A DNA stretch of 47,048 nucleotides from an uncultured Clostridia bacterium (GTDB taxonomy: Bacteria > Bacillota > Clostridia > Christensenellales > UBA1242): contig CAKVOP010000006.1 in assembly GCA_934793215.1 (NCBI GenBank), positions 1 through 47,048 of the forward strand. Reading direction: 5' to 3'. Both the position numbers and the translations under genes were made by a program. The notes under the pieces are model-generated. The model was not told the DNA's origin. It saw nothing but the letters and a program-made list of their open reading frames with translations, and searched no databases. This document shows, in pieces, positions 1 to 6,252 of the stretch (position 1 is the stretch's first letter; the number at the start of each line of letters is the position of its first letter).

Positions 1-77
1 TCTTTTATGGCTCTTTTATGGCTCTTTTATGGCTCTTTTATGGCTCTTTTATGGCTCTTTTATGGCTCTTTTATGGC
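1..77. repeat. Seven tandem copies of an 11-bp unit
   Basis: The unit TCTTTTATGGC is repeated seven times without a mismatch and probably continues past the left edge of the window. It lies directly beyond the rplA terminator. The period is close to one DNA helical turn, so the short T-runs would lie on the same face of the helix. No ORF or RNA gene is apparent in it. It looks like a minisatellite; copy number may vary between strains. Confidence 0.95.
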
Positions 78-117
78 AAAAAAATAGGCTCTCGCTTTCG
101 CGAAAACCTATTTTTTT
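78..117 (-). terminator. Intrinsic terminator of rplK-rplA
   Basis: Read on the minus strand, AAAAAAATAGG pairs with CCTATTTTTTT. The upper stem (TTTTCGC with GCGAGA) closes on a GAAA tetraloop, and a T-run follows. It lies about 30 bp after the rplA stop. The A-run on the other side means it could also act in the plus direction. Confidence 0.85.
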
Positions 118-148
118 ACATGTTTTTCATGTTGTTTGGCATTAAGAA

Positions 149-829
149 TTAAAGAGTAACATTAATTTTAATTCCAGGTCCCATTGTTGATGCAATGGCA
201 ACATTTCTGAAATATTGTCCCTTTGCAGCAGCTGGCTTAGCCTTGATGAGTGCTTCAATAACTGTATTGAAGTTGTCCATCAATTTTTCCTTACCGAAAC
301 TTACTTTTCCAAGAATTACATGAACATTGTTTGTTTTGTCAAGTCTGTATTCAACTTTACCAGCTTTGGCATCGTTGATAGCCTTTGTAACGTCCATAGT
401 GACTGTTCCGCTCTTTGGGTTTGGCATAAGACCTTTTGGTCCTAAAACTCTAGCAACTCTTCCTACAAGTCCCATCATATCTGGGGTTGTGATACAAACG
501 TCGAAATCAAGCCAACCACCTTGGATTTTAGCGATGATTTCTTCTGCACCAACATAGTCAGCGCCAGCTTTTGTAGCTTCATCAGCCTTATCACCTTTTG
601 CGATAACCAAAACTTTAAGTTCTTTACCTGTTCCGTGAGGAAGGATACAAACTCCTCTAACCTGTTGATCAGCGTTCTTTCCATCTACACCAAGGCGAAC
701 ATGAAGTTCAACTGTTTCATCAAATTTTGCTTTTGGAAGTGACAAGAGTGCGTCAAGTCCACCAGCAATGTCATAAGATTTTTGTTTAACCATTTCAGAT
801 GCTTGTGCAAGTCTTTTAGATGCTTTCAT
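149..829 (-). CDS. rplA: 50S ribosomal protein L1
   Basis: L1 forms the mobile L1 stalk of the large subunit, where it helps release deacylated tRNA from the E site. In many bacteria it also represses its own operon by binding the mRNA. The 226-residue product carries the family motif GLMPNPKSGTVT near residues 130-140 and ends in the usual GPGIKINVTL-type tail. The reading frame stays open 18 codons further upstream, but the ATG at 829 is chosen because a GGAGGAAAAG Shine-Dalgarno lies directly before it and the protein then starts MKASKRL, at family length. The gene is 10 bp downstream of rplK and co-transcribed with it, and ends before a strong terminator. Confidence 0.97.
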   Translation of the reverse strand: MKASKRLAQASEMVKQKSYDIAGGLDALLSLPKAKFDETVELHVRLGVDGKNADQQVRGVCILPHGTGKELKVLVIAKGDKADEATKAGADYVGAEEIIAKIQGGWLDFDVCITTPDMMGLVGRVARVLGPKGLMPNPKSGTVTMDVTKAINDAKAGKVEYRLDKTNNVHVILGKVSFGKEKLMDNFNTVIEALIKAKPAAAKGQYFRNVAIASTMGPGIKINVTL

Positions 830-839
830 GCTTTTCCTC

Positions 840-1268
840 CTAGTCAACAACGGTAACGCCCATACTACGAGCGGCACCAGCAATCATGCTCATTGCAGAT
901 TCGATAGAAGTGCAGTTAAGGTCTGGCATCTTTGTTTCAGCAATCTGTTTGATTTGTGCTTTTGTGATTGTTCCGACTTTTTGTTTGTTTGGTACAGCAG
1001 AACCTTTTTCAAGTCCAATAGCCTTCATAATAAGAATGGCTGCTGGAGGGGTTTTGAGTACGAATGAGTAACTTCTATCAGCATAGATAGTTACAACCAC
1101 AGGAATAACGAGTCCTGCTTGAGAAGCGGTCTTCTCATTGAATTCTTTGGTAAATGCTCCAAGGTTAATTCCATGAGGTCCAAGTGTTGAACCAACTGGA
1201 GGTCCCGGTGTGGCTTTACCAGCAGCAAGTTGTAATTTTACAACCGCAGCAACTTTTTTCTCTGCCAT
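840..1268 (-). CDS. rplK: 50S ribosomal protein L11
   Basis: L11 sits at the GTPase-associated centre of the 50S subunit, with the L10/L12 stalk base, and contributes to factor binding and stringent-response signalling. The product is 142 residues, normal for the family, and begins MAEKKVAAVVKLQL. The conserved N-terminal motif GKATPGPPVGSTLGPHGIN is followed by the C-terminal rRNA-binding domain ending in a GAARSMGV-type sequence. The ATG is preceded by GGAGGAAAAA. It is the first gene of the rplK-rplA operon, behind a promoter at 1371-1399 and a structured leader at 1282-1319. Confidence 0.98.
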   Translation of the reverse strand: MAEKKVAAVVKLQLAAGKATPGPPVGSTLGPHGINLGAFTKEFNEKTASQAGLVIPVVVTIYADRSYSFVLKTPPAAILIMKAIGLEKGSAVPNKQKVGTITKAQIKQIAETKMPDLNCTSIESAMSMIAGAARSMGVTVVD

Positions 1269-1281
1269 TTTTTCCTCCTTT

Positions 1282-1319
1282 TGTGGTGTAATGAACGGTT
1301 GCAGTTCCGTCCTCCCACA
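1282..1319 (-). promoter_or_regulatory. Probable L1-type autoregulatory mRNA leader of rplK-rplA
   Basis: On the minus strand the rplK 5' UTR reads TGTGGGAGGACGG, then a GAAC/GTTC inner hairpin, then ATTACACCACA. The TGTGG/CCACA pairing closes the element about 13 nt before the start codon. A GTGGGAGG...ACCACA hairpin in this place is what I recall for L1-binding leaders of L11-L1 operons; the match was made by eye only. A second perfect hairpin lies upstream at 1327-1345 (CGAAAGA/TCTTTCG). Confidence 0.55.
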
Positions 1320-1370
1320 TCTAAAACGAAAGACTTTATCTTTCGAGTGTATAATTAAGCGGTTGCCCGC

Positions 1371-1399
1371 GTTATACCAATGTTTAATTGTGAAAGCAA
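1371..1399 (-). promoter_or_regulatory. Promoter of rplK-rplA
   Basis: The minus strand shows TTGCTT (1399-1394), a 17-bp spacer, and TATAAC (1376-1371). The predicted start near 1364 gives a leader of about 95 nt, which contains the hairpins at 1327-1345 and 1282-1319. Confidence 0.75.
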
Positions 1400-1488
1400 A
1401 GTTTACATTGTAAAAATACGATTATTTTATCTCTTGTTTTTATTGATTAAAAAAACTTATATTTTCCTTTTTGCTTCCTTTTGCTAGG

Positions 1489-1507
1489 TTTCACATTTAA
1501 TGTGAAA
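1489..1507. other. Inverted repeat downstream of nusG
   Basis: TTTCACATTTAATGTGAAA can form a hairpin with an 8-bp stem about 20 bp beyond the nusG stop. Flanking CTAGG and CCTAG sequences could extend the pairing, with unpaired DNA between. There is no good T-run on the nusG side, so I am not confident that it is a terminator. Confidence 0.4.
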
Positions 1508-1524
1508 AACATTTATTTATAAGC

Positions 1525-2157
1525 CTAGTTGTTGATTTTGTGAATTTGGCTCATTTCAACTTCAACTGAAGTTTCTCTTCCAAACATCTCAACATTAACA
1601 CCAACAATGCCTGTTTCAGTGTCAATTGAAGTTACTTCTCCAATCATTCCATCAAGTGGTCCATCAACAATTTCAACCTTATCACCCTCTGCTAGGTCAA
1701 CTTCAACCTTGATTTTTTCAAGTCTAAGTTTAACTACTTCTTCATCAGTAAGTGCAAGTGGGCGTCCTTTTGGTCCAACGAAGCCTGTGATACCTCTTGT
1801 TCTTGTAACATTATGCCAAAGGTCATCTGCGTACTTCATCTTAACCAAGATATAGCATGGCATAGCCTTTCTTTGAACAAGTTTTTTCTTACCATTTTTT
1901 TCTTCAACCACATCTTCCATAGGAATTACTATGTCAAAAATTCTGTCTTGAAGATTAAATTTTTCAACCACTGTTTCAAGATTTTCCTTTGCAACATTTT
2001 CATATCCTGAAAAAGTGTGCAAAACATACCATTTTTCTGGAAGCGATGCAACAAACTCTTCATAAGAAAGTTGGTCTTCGCTCTTTTCTACTGGTTTAGT
2101 TTCTTCTTCAACTGGGGTGGTTTCAACTTGGCTATCAAGTGTTTCTTTTTCTTCCAT
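1525..2157 (-). CDS. nusG: Transcription termination/antitermination factor NusG
   Basis: NusG binds RNA polymerase through its NGN domain and modulates pausing and termination; its C-terminal KOW domain contacts ribosomal or termination partners. The product is 210 residues. About 35 acidic, poorly conserved residues precede the NGN domain, which starts at EKWYVLHTFSGYE; the KOW domain near the end contains GPLDGMIGEV. The frame is open for 15 codons upstream, but the ATG at 2157 has GGAGAAGGT just before it and begins MEEKETL. It lies 8 bp after secE and is the last gene of rpmG-secE-nusG. Confidence 0.95.
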   Translation of the reverse strand: MEEKETLDSQVETTPVEEETKPVEKSEDQLSYEEFVASLPEKWYVLHTFSGYENVAKENLETVVEKFNLQDRIFDIVIPMEDVVEEKNGKKKLVQRKAMPCYILVKMKYADDLWHNVTRTRGITGFVGPKGRPLALTDEEVVKLRLEKIKVEVDLAEGDKVEIVDGPLDGMIGEVTSIDTETGIVGVNVEMFGRETSVEVEMSQIHKINN

Positions 2158-2165
2158 ACCTTCTC

Positions 2166-2531
2166 CTATTTCTTCAACAATCCAGTGAGTAAACCCAAGC
2201 AATAATCAATTCCAAAGATTACGACTGCAAAAACAAGTACAACGACTAAAACAACACCTGTTTTCTTGCAAACTTCACCAAAAGTAGGCCAAGTAACTTT
2301 TTTGAGTTCACTCATAGTTTCCTTTGCCTTTCTTTTGAATTTGCCCTTTTCCTTTGCAGGCTTTTTGTTTGATTTTTTGTTGTCCTTAACTTTTGCGTTT
2401 TTGTCTTTTTGATTTGCCTTTGCGGTTTCTTGTGCCTCGGCAGTCGCCTCTACAAGTGTTGTTGTAGGCTCTTCTGCTATTGGTTGATTCTCAACTTCTA
2501 CCACTGGCTCTGACTTTTTGTTTTTAGACAT
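2166..2531 (-). CDS. secE: Preprotein translocase subunit SecE
   Basis: SecE is the small essential subunit that clamps SecY in the SecYEG channel. The product is 121 residues, longer than the usual 60-70 of Gram-positive SecE. The extra length is an N-terminal, Lys/Glu/Ala-rich, probably disordered region of about 60 residues. The conserved part begins near ETMSELKKVTWPTFGEV, followed by one transmembrane helix (VVLVVVLVFAVVIFGIDYCL) at the C terminus. It lies between rpmG and nusG, the usual order. SecA is encoded just upstream on the same strand but in its own transcription unit. Confidence 0.92.
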   Translation of the reverse strand: MSKNKKSEPVVEVENQPIAEEPTTTLVEATAEAQETAKANQKDKNAKVKDNKKSNKKPAKEKGKFKRKAKETMSELKKVTWPTFGEVCKKTGVVLVVVLVFAVVIFGIDYCLGLLTGLLKK

Positions 2532-2546
2532 AAAACCCCCAATAAA

Positions 2547-2708
2547 TTATTTTGTTTCCTTGTGAGTGGTTCTCTTTCCGCATTTAGAACAGAATTTAAC
2601 AATTTCTATTCTTTCTGGATTTGCAGCGGTGTTCTTGCTTGTTGCATAGTTTCTTTCTTGACATTCTGTGCAAGCAAGAATGATATTTTTGCGTTTTGGT
2701 ACTGCCAT
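2547..2708 (-). CDS. rpmG: 50S ribosomal protein L33
   Basis: This is a 53-residue zinc-ribbon ribosomal protein. It starts MAVPKRKNIILACTECQ and has two Cys pairs, CTEC and CSKC, so it is the zinc-binding (C+) form. AGGAGAAAG precedes the ATG. It starts the rpmG-secE-nusG operon (15 bp before secE), the conserved arrangement in Gram-positives. The upstream region has a consensus promoter and an unusual hairpin at the mRNA 5' end. Confidence 0.95.
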   Translation of the reverse strand: MAVPKRKNIILACTECQERNYATSKNTAANPERIEIVKFCSKCGKRTTHKETK

Positions 2709-2723
2709 TTTCTTTCTCCTAAC

Positions 2724-2757
2724 AAAAAACTAACACCTCATTCGCTCGAAGTGTTAG
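2724..2757 (-). promoter_or_regulatory. Hairpin plus T-run at the 5' end of the rpmG mRNA
   Basis: The minus strand reads CTAACAC, then a 13-14 nt loop with its own possible pairing, then GTGTTAG and TTTTTT, ending 16 nt before the rpmG start. It looks like an intrinsic terminator, but the promoter at 2761-2789 places the transcription start inside its 5' arm. It may therefore be a 5' stabilising hairpin, or a terminator for transcripts arriving from upstream. The role is inferred. Confidence 0.6.
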
Positions 2758-2760
2758 CCT

Positions 2761-2789
2761 ATAATAACATGTTTATAATTTATTGTCAA
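2761..2789 (-). promoter_or_regulatory. Promoter of rpmG-secE-nusG
   Basis: TTGACA (2789-2784), a 17-bp spacer and TATTAT (2766-2761) on the minus strand. The -35 box is a perfect consensus match. The start is predicted near 2754. Confidence 0.85.
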
Positions 2790-2848
2790 CAAAAACTTTA
2801 TGTTTTTACGATTTTTTTTAAAAATATTCCCGAAATATGAGGTTTTAC

Positions 2849-3136
2849 CTAGTCTCGACGAGCAAGCTCTTTTTCATCTATTTCAGTGTCAACAAGAAGC
2901 ACAAATTCGTCTTTATTTGCAACCTTTCTAACGCTGTCAAACGATGATGGGAAATTATAGTCAAGGTTAAACTTTTCGGCATAAAGGAAATACTCTTTTA
3001 AACTTGCCTTTGCATAAAGGTAAGCCTCCTCAACAAACCTGCCGTCAGTGACAATTTCAAGGTCTGGGAAAAGAACATTAAACTCATTTTTATCTTCATC
3101 TTTAACAAAAATTGCAGGGTAAGTATAACGCTTCAT
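2849..3136 (-). CDS. HicB-like small protein
   Basis: The 95-residue product begins MKRYTYPAIFVKDEDKNEF. The order of a two-strand start, an FPDLE motif near residue 23, a Gly (TDGRF) and an EEAYLYAKASL helix matches the HicB antitoxin-like fold (partial RNase H-like). HicB proteins normally pair with a HicA toxin and may carry a C-terminal DNA-binding domain. Here there is no HicA-sized ORF next to it and the C terminus is only a short acidic tail, so this is probably an orphan member rather than half of a toxin-antitoxin pair. GAGGAGCAAAC precedes the ATG. It is a single gene between rpmG and secA. Family placement is moderately sure; function is unknown. Confidence 0.7.
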   Translation of the reverse strand: MKRYTYPAIFVKDEDKNEFNVLFPDLEIVTDGRFVEEAYLYAKASLKEYFLYAEKFNLDYNFPSSFDSVRKVANKDEFVLLVDTEIDEKELARRD

Positions 3137-3153
3137 GTTTGCTCCTCATAGAT

Positions 3154-3181
3154 AGAATAGCATAAAAGTTCACTTTTACAA
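3154..3181 (-). promoter_or_regulatory. Possible promoter of the HicB-like gene
   Basis: TTGTAA (3181-3176), a 16-bp spacer and TATTCT (3159-3154), just upstream of the Shine-Dalgarno. A moderate match. Confidence 0.45.
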
Positions 3182-3219
3182 AACGATTGAATAAAATTTT
3201 TGAATTTTTTGTTTACAAC

Positions 3220-5952
3220 CTACTCCATGTGGTCAGTTGCCCAACAGCAGTTTTTATATTTTTTACCGCTACCACAAGGGCATGGGTCATTTCTACCCGC
3301 TTTTGACTTGCCGATTGCAACTGTTTTTTGCACAATCAAGTTTTTGCTTTTCTTTTGGGCTTCTCTCTCTTCTTTTGTAAGTTCCTTACCAGTAAAAACA
3401 ACCTTTACAGGTTCTGGTGCTGGCTGGGCTGGTTCACCTTGAATTCTGGCACTTAATAGAAATTTGCAGGTTGTTTCTTTAATTCTGTCAACCATGGCAT
3501 CAAACATAGCAAATCCCTCTTTTTTGTAAGCAAGAACAGGATCTTGTTGACCATATTGTCTTGACAAAATTTCATCTTTCATGATTTGCATATCTTCAAT
3601 TTGGCTCATCCAATTCACATCGACCATGCGAAGAAGAATATTCCTTTCAATATCTTCAAAGTTTGCACCATAAGATTCGACTTCTTTTTGTTTTTCAGCA
3701 TACTTTTCATCAACTATTTTGATGATTTTTTCAATAACTTCATTTGCATCACAGCCATCAACAAATTCTTCTGTGATTGTGTTGCTACCGCGCTCTAAAA
3801 TTCCGTTTTCGAGAACCTTGTTAAGTGCTGCCAAATCCCATTCATAGAAAGGTTTTTCATCACTGATTACTTTCATGCAAACACGCGTTACAACCTCTGG
3901 AATCATTCTCTCAATTTGATCATGGACAGGCTTTCCATCAAGCACCTCATTTCGCTCTGCATAAATGATTTCTCTTTGTTTATTCATAACGTCGTCAAAT
4001 TGCAAAACACTCTTTCTCATGCCAAAGTTTTGAAGTTCTATTTTGCGTTGACTTGCCTCAACTTGACGAGCAATGATTTTCATTTGAATTGGAGTGGAAT
4101 CATCAATTTTGAAAAAAGCAAAAACCTTGCGAAGTCTATCTGTTGCAAAGCGTCTAAAAAGGTCGTCATCAAGTGAGAGATAGAATACGCTTGACCCAGG
4201 GTCACCCTGTCTTCCAGCACGTCCACGAAGCTGATTATCAATACGTCTTGATTCGTGACGCTCTGTTCCTATAATGTGTAATCCACCAAGCTGTTTAACC
4301 TCTTGTTTCTCGGCATCAGTTATCTTTTTATAACTTTGATAAAGTTCAGTATAACGATCTCTGGCCTTGTTTAAATTTTCGTCATCAACAAAGTTGAAGG
4401 CAGTTGCGTAAGAGATTTCTTCATCACTAAATCCTTCATCTCTCATTGCTTTGGTAGCCATAAATTCTGGGTTTCCGCCAAGCAAAATATCTGTACCTCT
4501 TCCCGCCATATTTGTGGCAATTGTAACAGCACCTTTTCTGCCTGCTTGAGCAACAATTTCGCTTTCTTTTTCATGGTTTTTAGCATTCAAAACTTGATGC
4601 TTAATTCCAGCACGTTTAAGGTGCTCTGAAATCATTTCACTCTTATCAATATTGATTGTACCTACAAGAACAGGTTGCCCTTTTTCTTGGCATTCTTTAA
4701 TGTCTTCAATTATCGCAGGAATCTTACCATTTTCCGTGACATACATAATGTCAGGATAGTCAATTCTTTGCTTTGGAAGGTTTGATGGAATTGTAACGAC
4801 ATCAAGGCTGTAAATAGTTCTAAATTCACCCTCCTCAGTCTTTGCCGTACCCGTCATACCAGATAGTTTAGAATACAAACGGAAGAAATTTTGGAATGTT
4901 ATTGTAGCAAATGTTTGATTTTCATCTTTAATGTCAACGCCTTCTTTTGCCTCAATTGCTTGGTGAAGACCAGAAGAAAATCTTCTTCCTGGTGAAAGAC
5001 GACCTGTAAATTCATCAACTATTATAACTTCGCCATCTTTTACAATATAGTTTTCATCGCGATGCATGATAAAGTTTGCACGCAATGCATTGTTAATATA
5101 ATGGTTTGTTTCTAGGTTTGCCATATCAGAAAGGTTTTCTACATTATAAAATGCTTCCGCTTTTGAAATACCTTTATCTGTCATGCGGATTTGTTTAGTT
5201 TTGATATCAATATCAACATCAGTATCTTTATTTAAAGTTTTAACAAATTTTTGAGCGATAACATATCCTTCGCTAGATTTTCCGCCTCTTCCGCTGATGA
5301 TAAGAGGGGTTCTGGCTTCATCAATTAAGATTGAGTCCACTTCATCGACAATTGCAAAATTAAGACCGCGTTGCACCCTCGCCTCTTTACTTCTTGCCAT
5401 ATTATCACGAAGATAGTCAAAGCCTAATTCGTTGTTTGTGCAGTAGGTTATATCTGCAAGATACGCTTTTTTCTTGTCTTCATCACTTTGTCCTGTAAGC
5501 GTAACACCGACAGTGAGACCAAGGAATTTATAGACCTTACCCATCCATTCTGCGTCACGCTTTGCAAGGTATTCATTGACAGTAACGACATGAACCCCTT
5601 TGCCAGATATCGCATTAAGGTATGCAGGAAGAGTTGCAACCAAAGTTTTACCTTCACCTGTTGCCATTTCAGAAATTCTTCCTTGATGAAGTGCAATACC
5701 GCCTAGCACTTGCACATAAAAGTGCTTCATTTTGAGCACACGCCATGCTGACTCTCTTACCACAGCAAAAGCCTCTGGCAAAAGGTCATTAAGACTTTCC
5801 CCTGCTTTGTATCTATTCCTAAATTCATCAGTGCAGGCACGAAGTTGTTCGTTTGTATACGAAGAATATCTATCTTCAAGTGCCATTACCTTGTCGGCAA
5901 TCTTTTTAAGTTTCTTTACTTGTGATTTATTTTCATTTCCAAAAAGTCCCAT
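3220..5952 (-). CDS. secA: Protein translocase ATPase SecA
   Basis: SecA is the motor ATPase that drives unfolded preproteins through SecYEG. The 910-residue product has all expected parts: Walker A (ATGEGKT, about residues 97-103), the DEAD-like DEVDSILIDEARTPL segment near residue 205, the second nucleotide-binding domain with TNMAGRGTDILLGGNP near residue 480, HIIGTERHESRRIDNQLRGR, and the helical scaffold. It ends in an SEC-C zinc motif (GRNDPCPCGSGKKYKNCC), which in other bacteria binds SecB or ribosomes. AAGGAGAAGAA precedes the ATG. It has its own promoter and diverges from the giant gene at 6253. Confidence 0.98.
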   Translation of the reverse strand: MGLFGNENKSQVKKLKKIADKVMALEDRYSSYTNEQLRACTDEFRNRYKAGESLNDLLPEAFAVVRESAWRVLKMKHFYVQVLGGIALHQGRISEMATGEGKTLVATLPAYLNAISGKGVHVVTVNEYLAKRDAEWMGKVYKFLGLTVGVTLTGQSDEDKKKAYLADITYCTNNELGFDYLRDNMARSKEARVQRGLNFAIVDEVDSILIDEARTPLIISGRGGKSSEGYVIAQKFVKTLNKDTDVDIDIKTKQIRMTDKGISKAEAFYNVENLSDMANLETNHYINNALRANFIMHRDENYIVKDGEVIIVDEFTGRLSPGRRFSSGLHQAIEAKEGVDIKDENQTFATITFQNFFRLYSKLSGMTGTAKTEEGEFRTIYSLDVVTIPSNLPKQRIDYPDIMYVTENGKIPAIIEDIKECQEKGQPVLVGTINIDKSEMISEHLKRAGIKHQVLNAKNHEKESEIVAQAGRKGAVTIATNMAGRGTDILLGGNPEFMATKAMRDEGFSDEEISYATAFNFVDDENLNKARDRYTELYQSYKKITDAEKQEVKQLGGLHIIGTERHESRRIDNQLRGRAGRQGDPGSSVFYLSLDDDLFRRFATDRLRKVFAFFKIDDSTPIQMKIIARQVEASQRKIELQNFGMRKSVLQFDDVMNKQREIIYAERNEVLDGKPVHDQIERMIPEVVTRVCMKVISDEKPFYEWDLAALNKVLENGILERGSNTITEEFVDGCDANEVIEKIIKIVDEKYAEKQKEVESYGANFEDIERNILLRMVDVNWMSQIEDMQIMKDEILSRQYGQQDPVLAYKKEGFAMFDAMVDRIKETTCKFLLSARIQGEPAQPAPEPVKVVFTGKELTKEEREAQKKSKNLIVQKTVAIGKSKAGRNDPCPCGSGKKYKNCCWATDHME

Positions 5953-5985
5953 TTCTTCTCCTTAAATATACTAGTCCGTTTAAGT

Positions 5986-6013
5986 ATTTTATCAAAATTA
6001 TAAAAAAAGTCAA
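5986..6013 (-). promoter_or_regulatory. Promoter of secA
   Basis: TTGACT (6013-6008), a 16-bp spacer and TAAAAT (5991-5986) on the minus strand, 34 bp upstream of the secA ATG. The rest of the 300-bp divergent gap (5953-6252) is AT-rich and holds only the opposing promoter at 6191-6219; I see no other gene or structured RNA in it. Confidence 0.75.
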
Positions 6014-6190
6014 ACGAATTGAGCGTCAAACAATTTAAAATCGCACTTTTATAGTGATTTCGAGTAAATTTGCATATTTTTTATCAAAGTAAGTAAATGA
6101 TCTCTTTTAGAAAGGCACTTTTTACATTGAAATAATACAAGTTTTTTATTTATTAACTTCAACATAGCATCAAGAAATTTCAGCCATAAC

Positions 6191-6219
6191 TTGACAATAA
6201 TATGTTATAGTGTTATTAT
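6191..6219 (+). promoter_or_regulatory. Promoter of the 2154-residue protein gene
   Basis: TTGACA, a 17-bp spacer and TATTAT, ending 33 bp before the ATG at 6253, with AAGGAAGG as ribosome binding site. This is a strong consensus promoter, so the giant gene is probably expressed at a fair level in growing cells. Confidence 0.85.
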
Positions 6220-6252
6220 ATAAATAATATTTCTTAATTAAGGAAGGCAAAG

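Noticed and set aside
1..77. A possible CRISPR array
   Set aside because: The repeats are 11 bp and directly tandem, with no spacers and no cas genes in the window.
149..883. A longer L1 protein starting at 883
   Set aside because: The extra 18 residues overlap the end of rplK, lack a ribosome binding site and are absent from the family; the ATG at 829 has a perfect Shine-Dalgarno.
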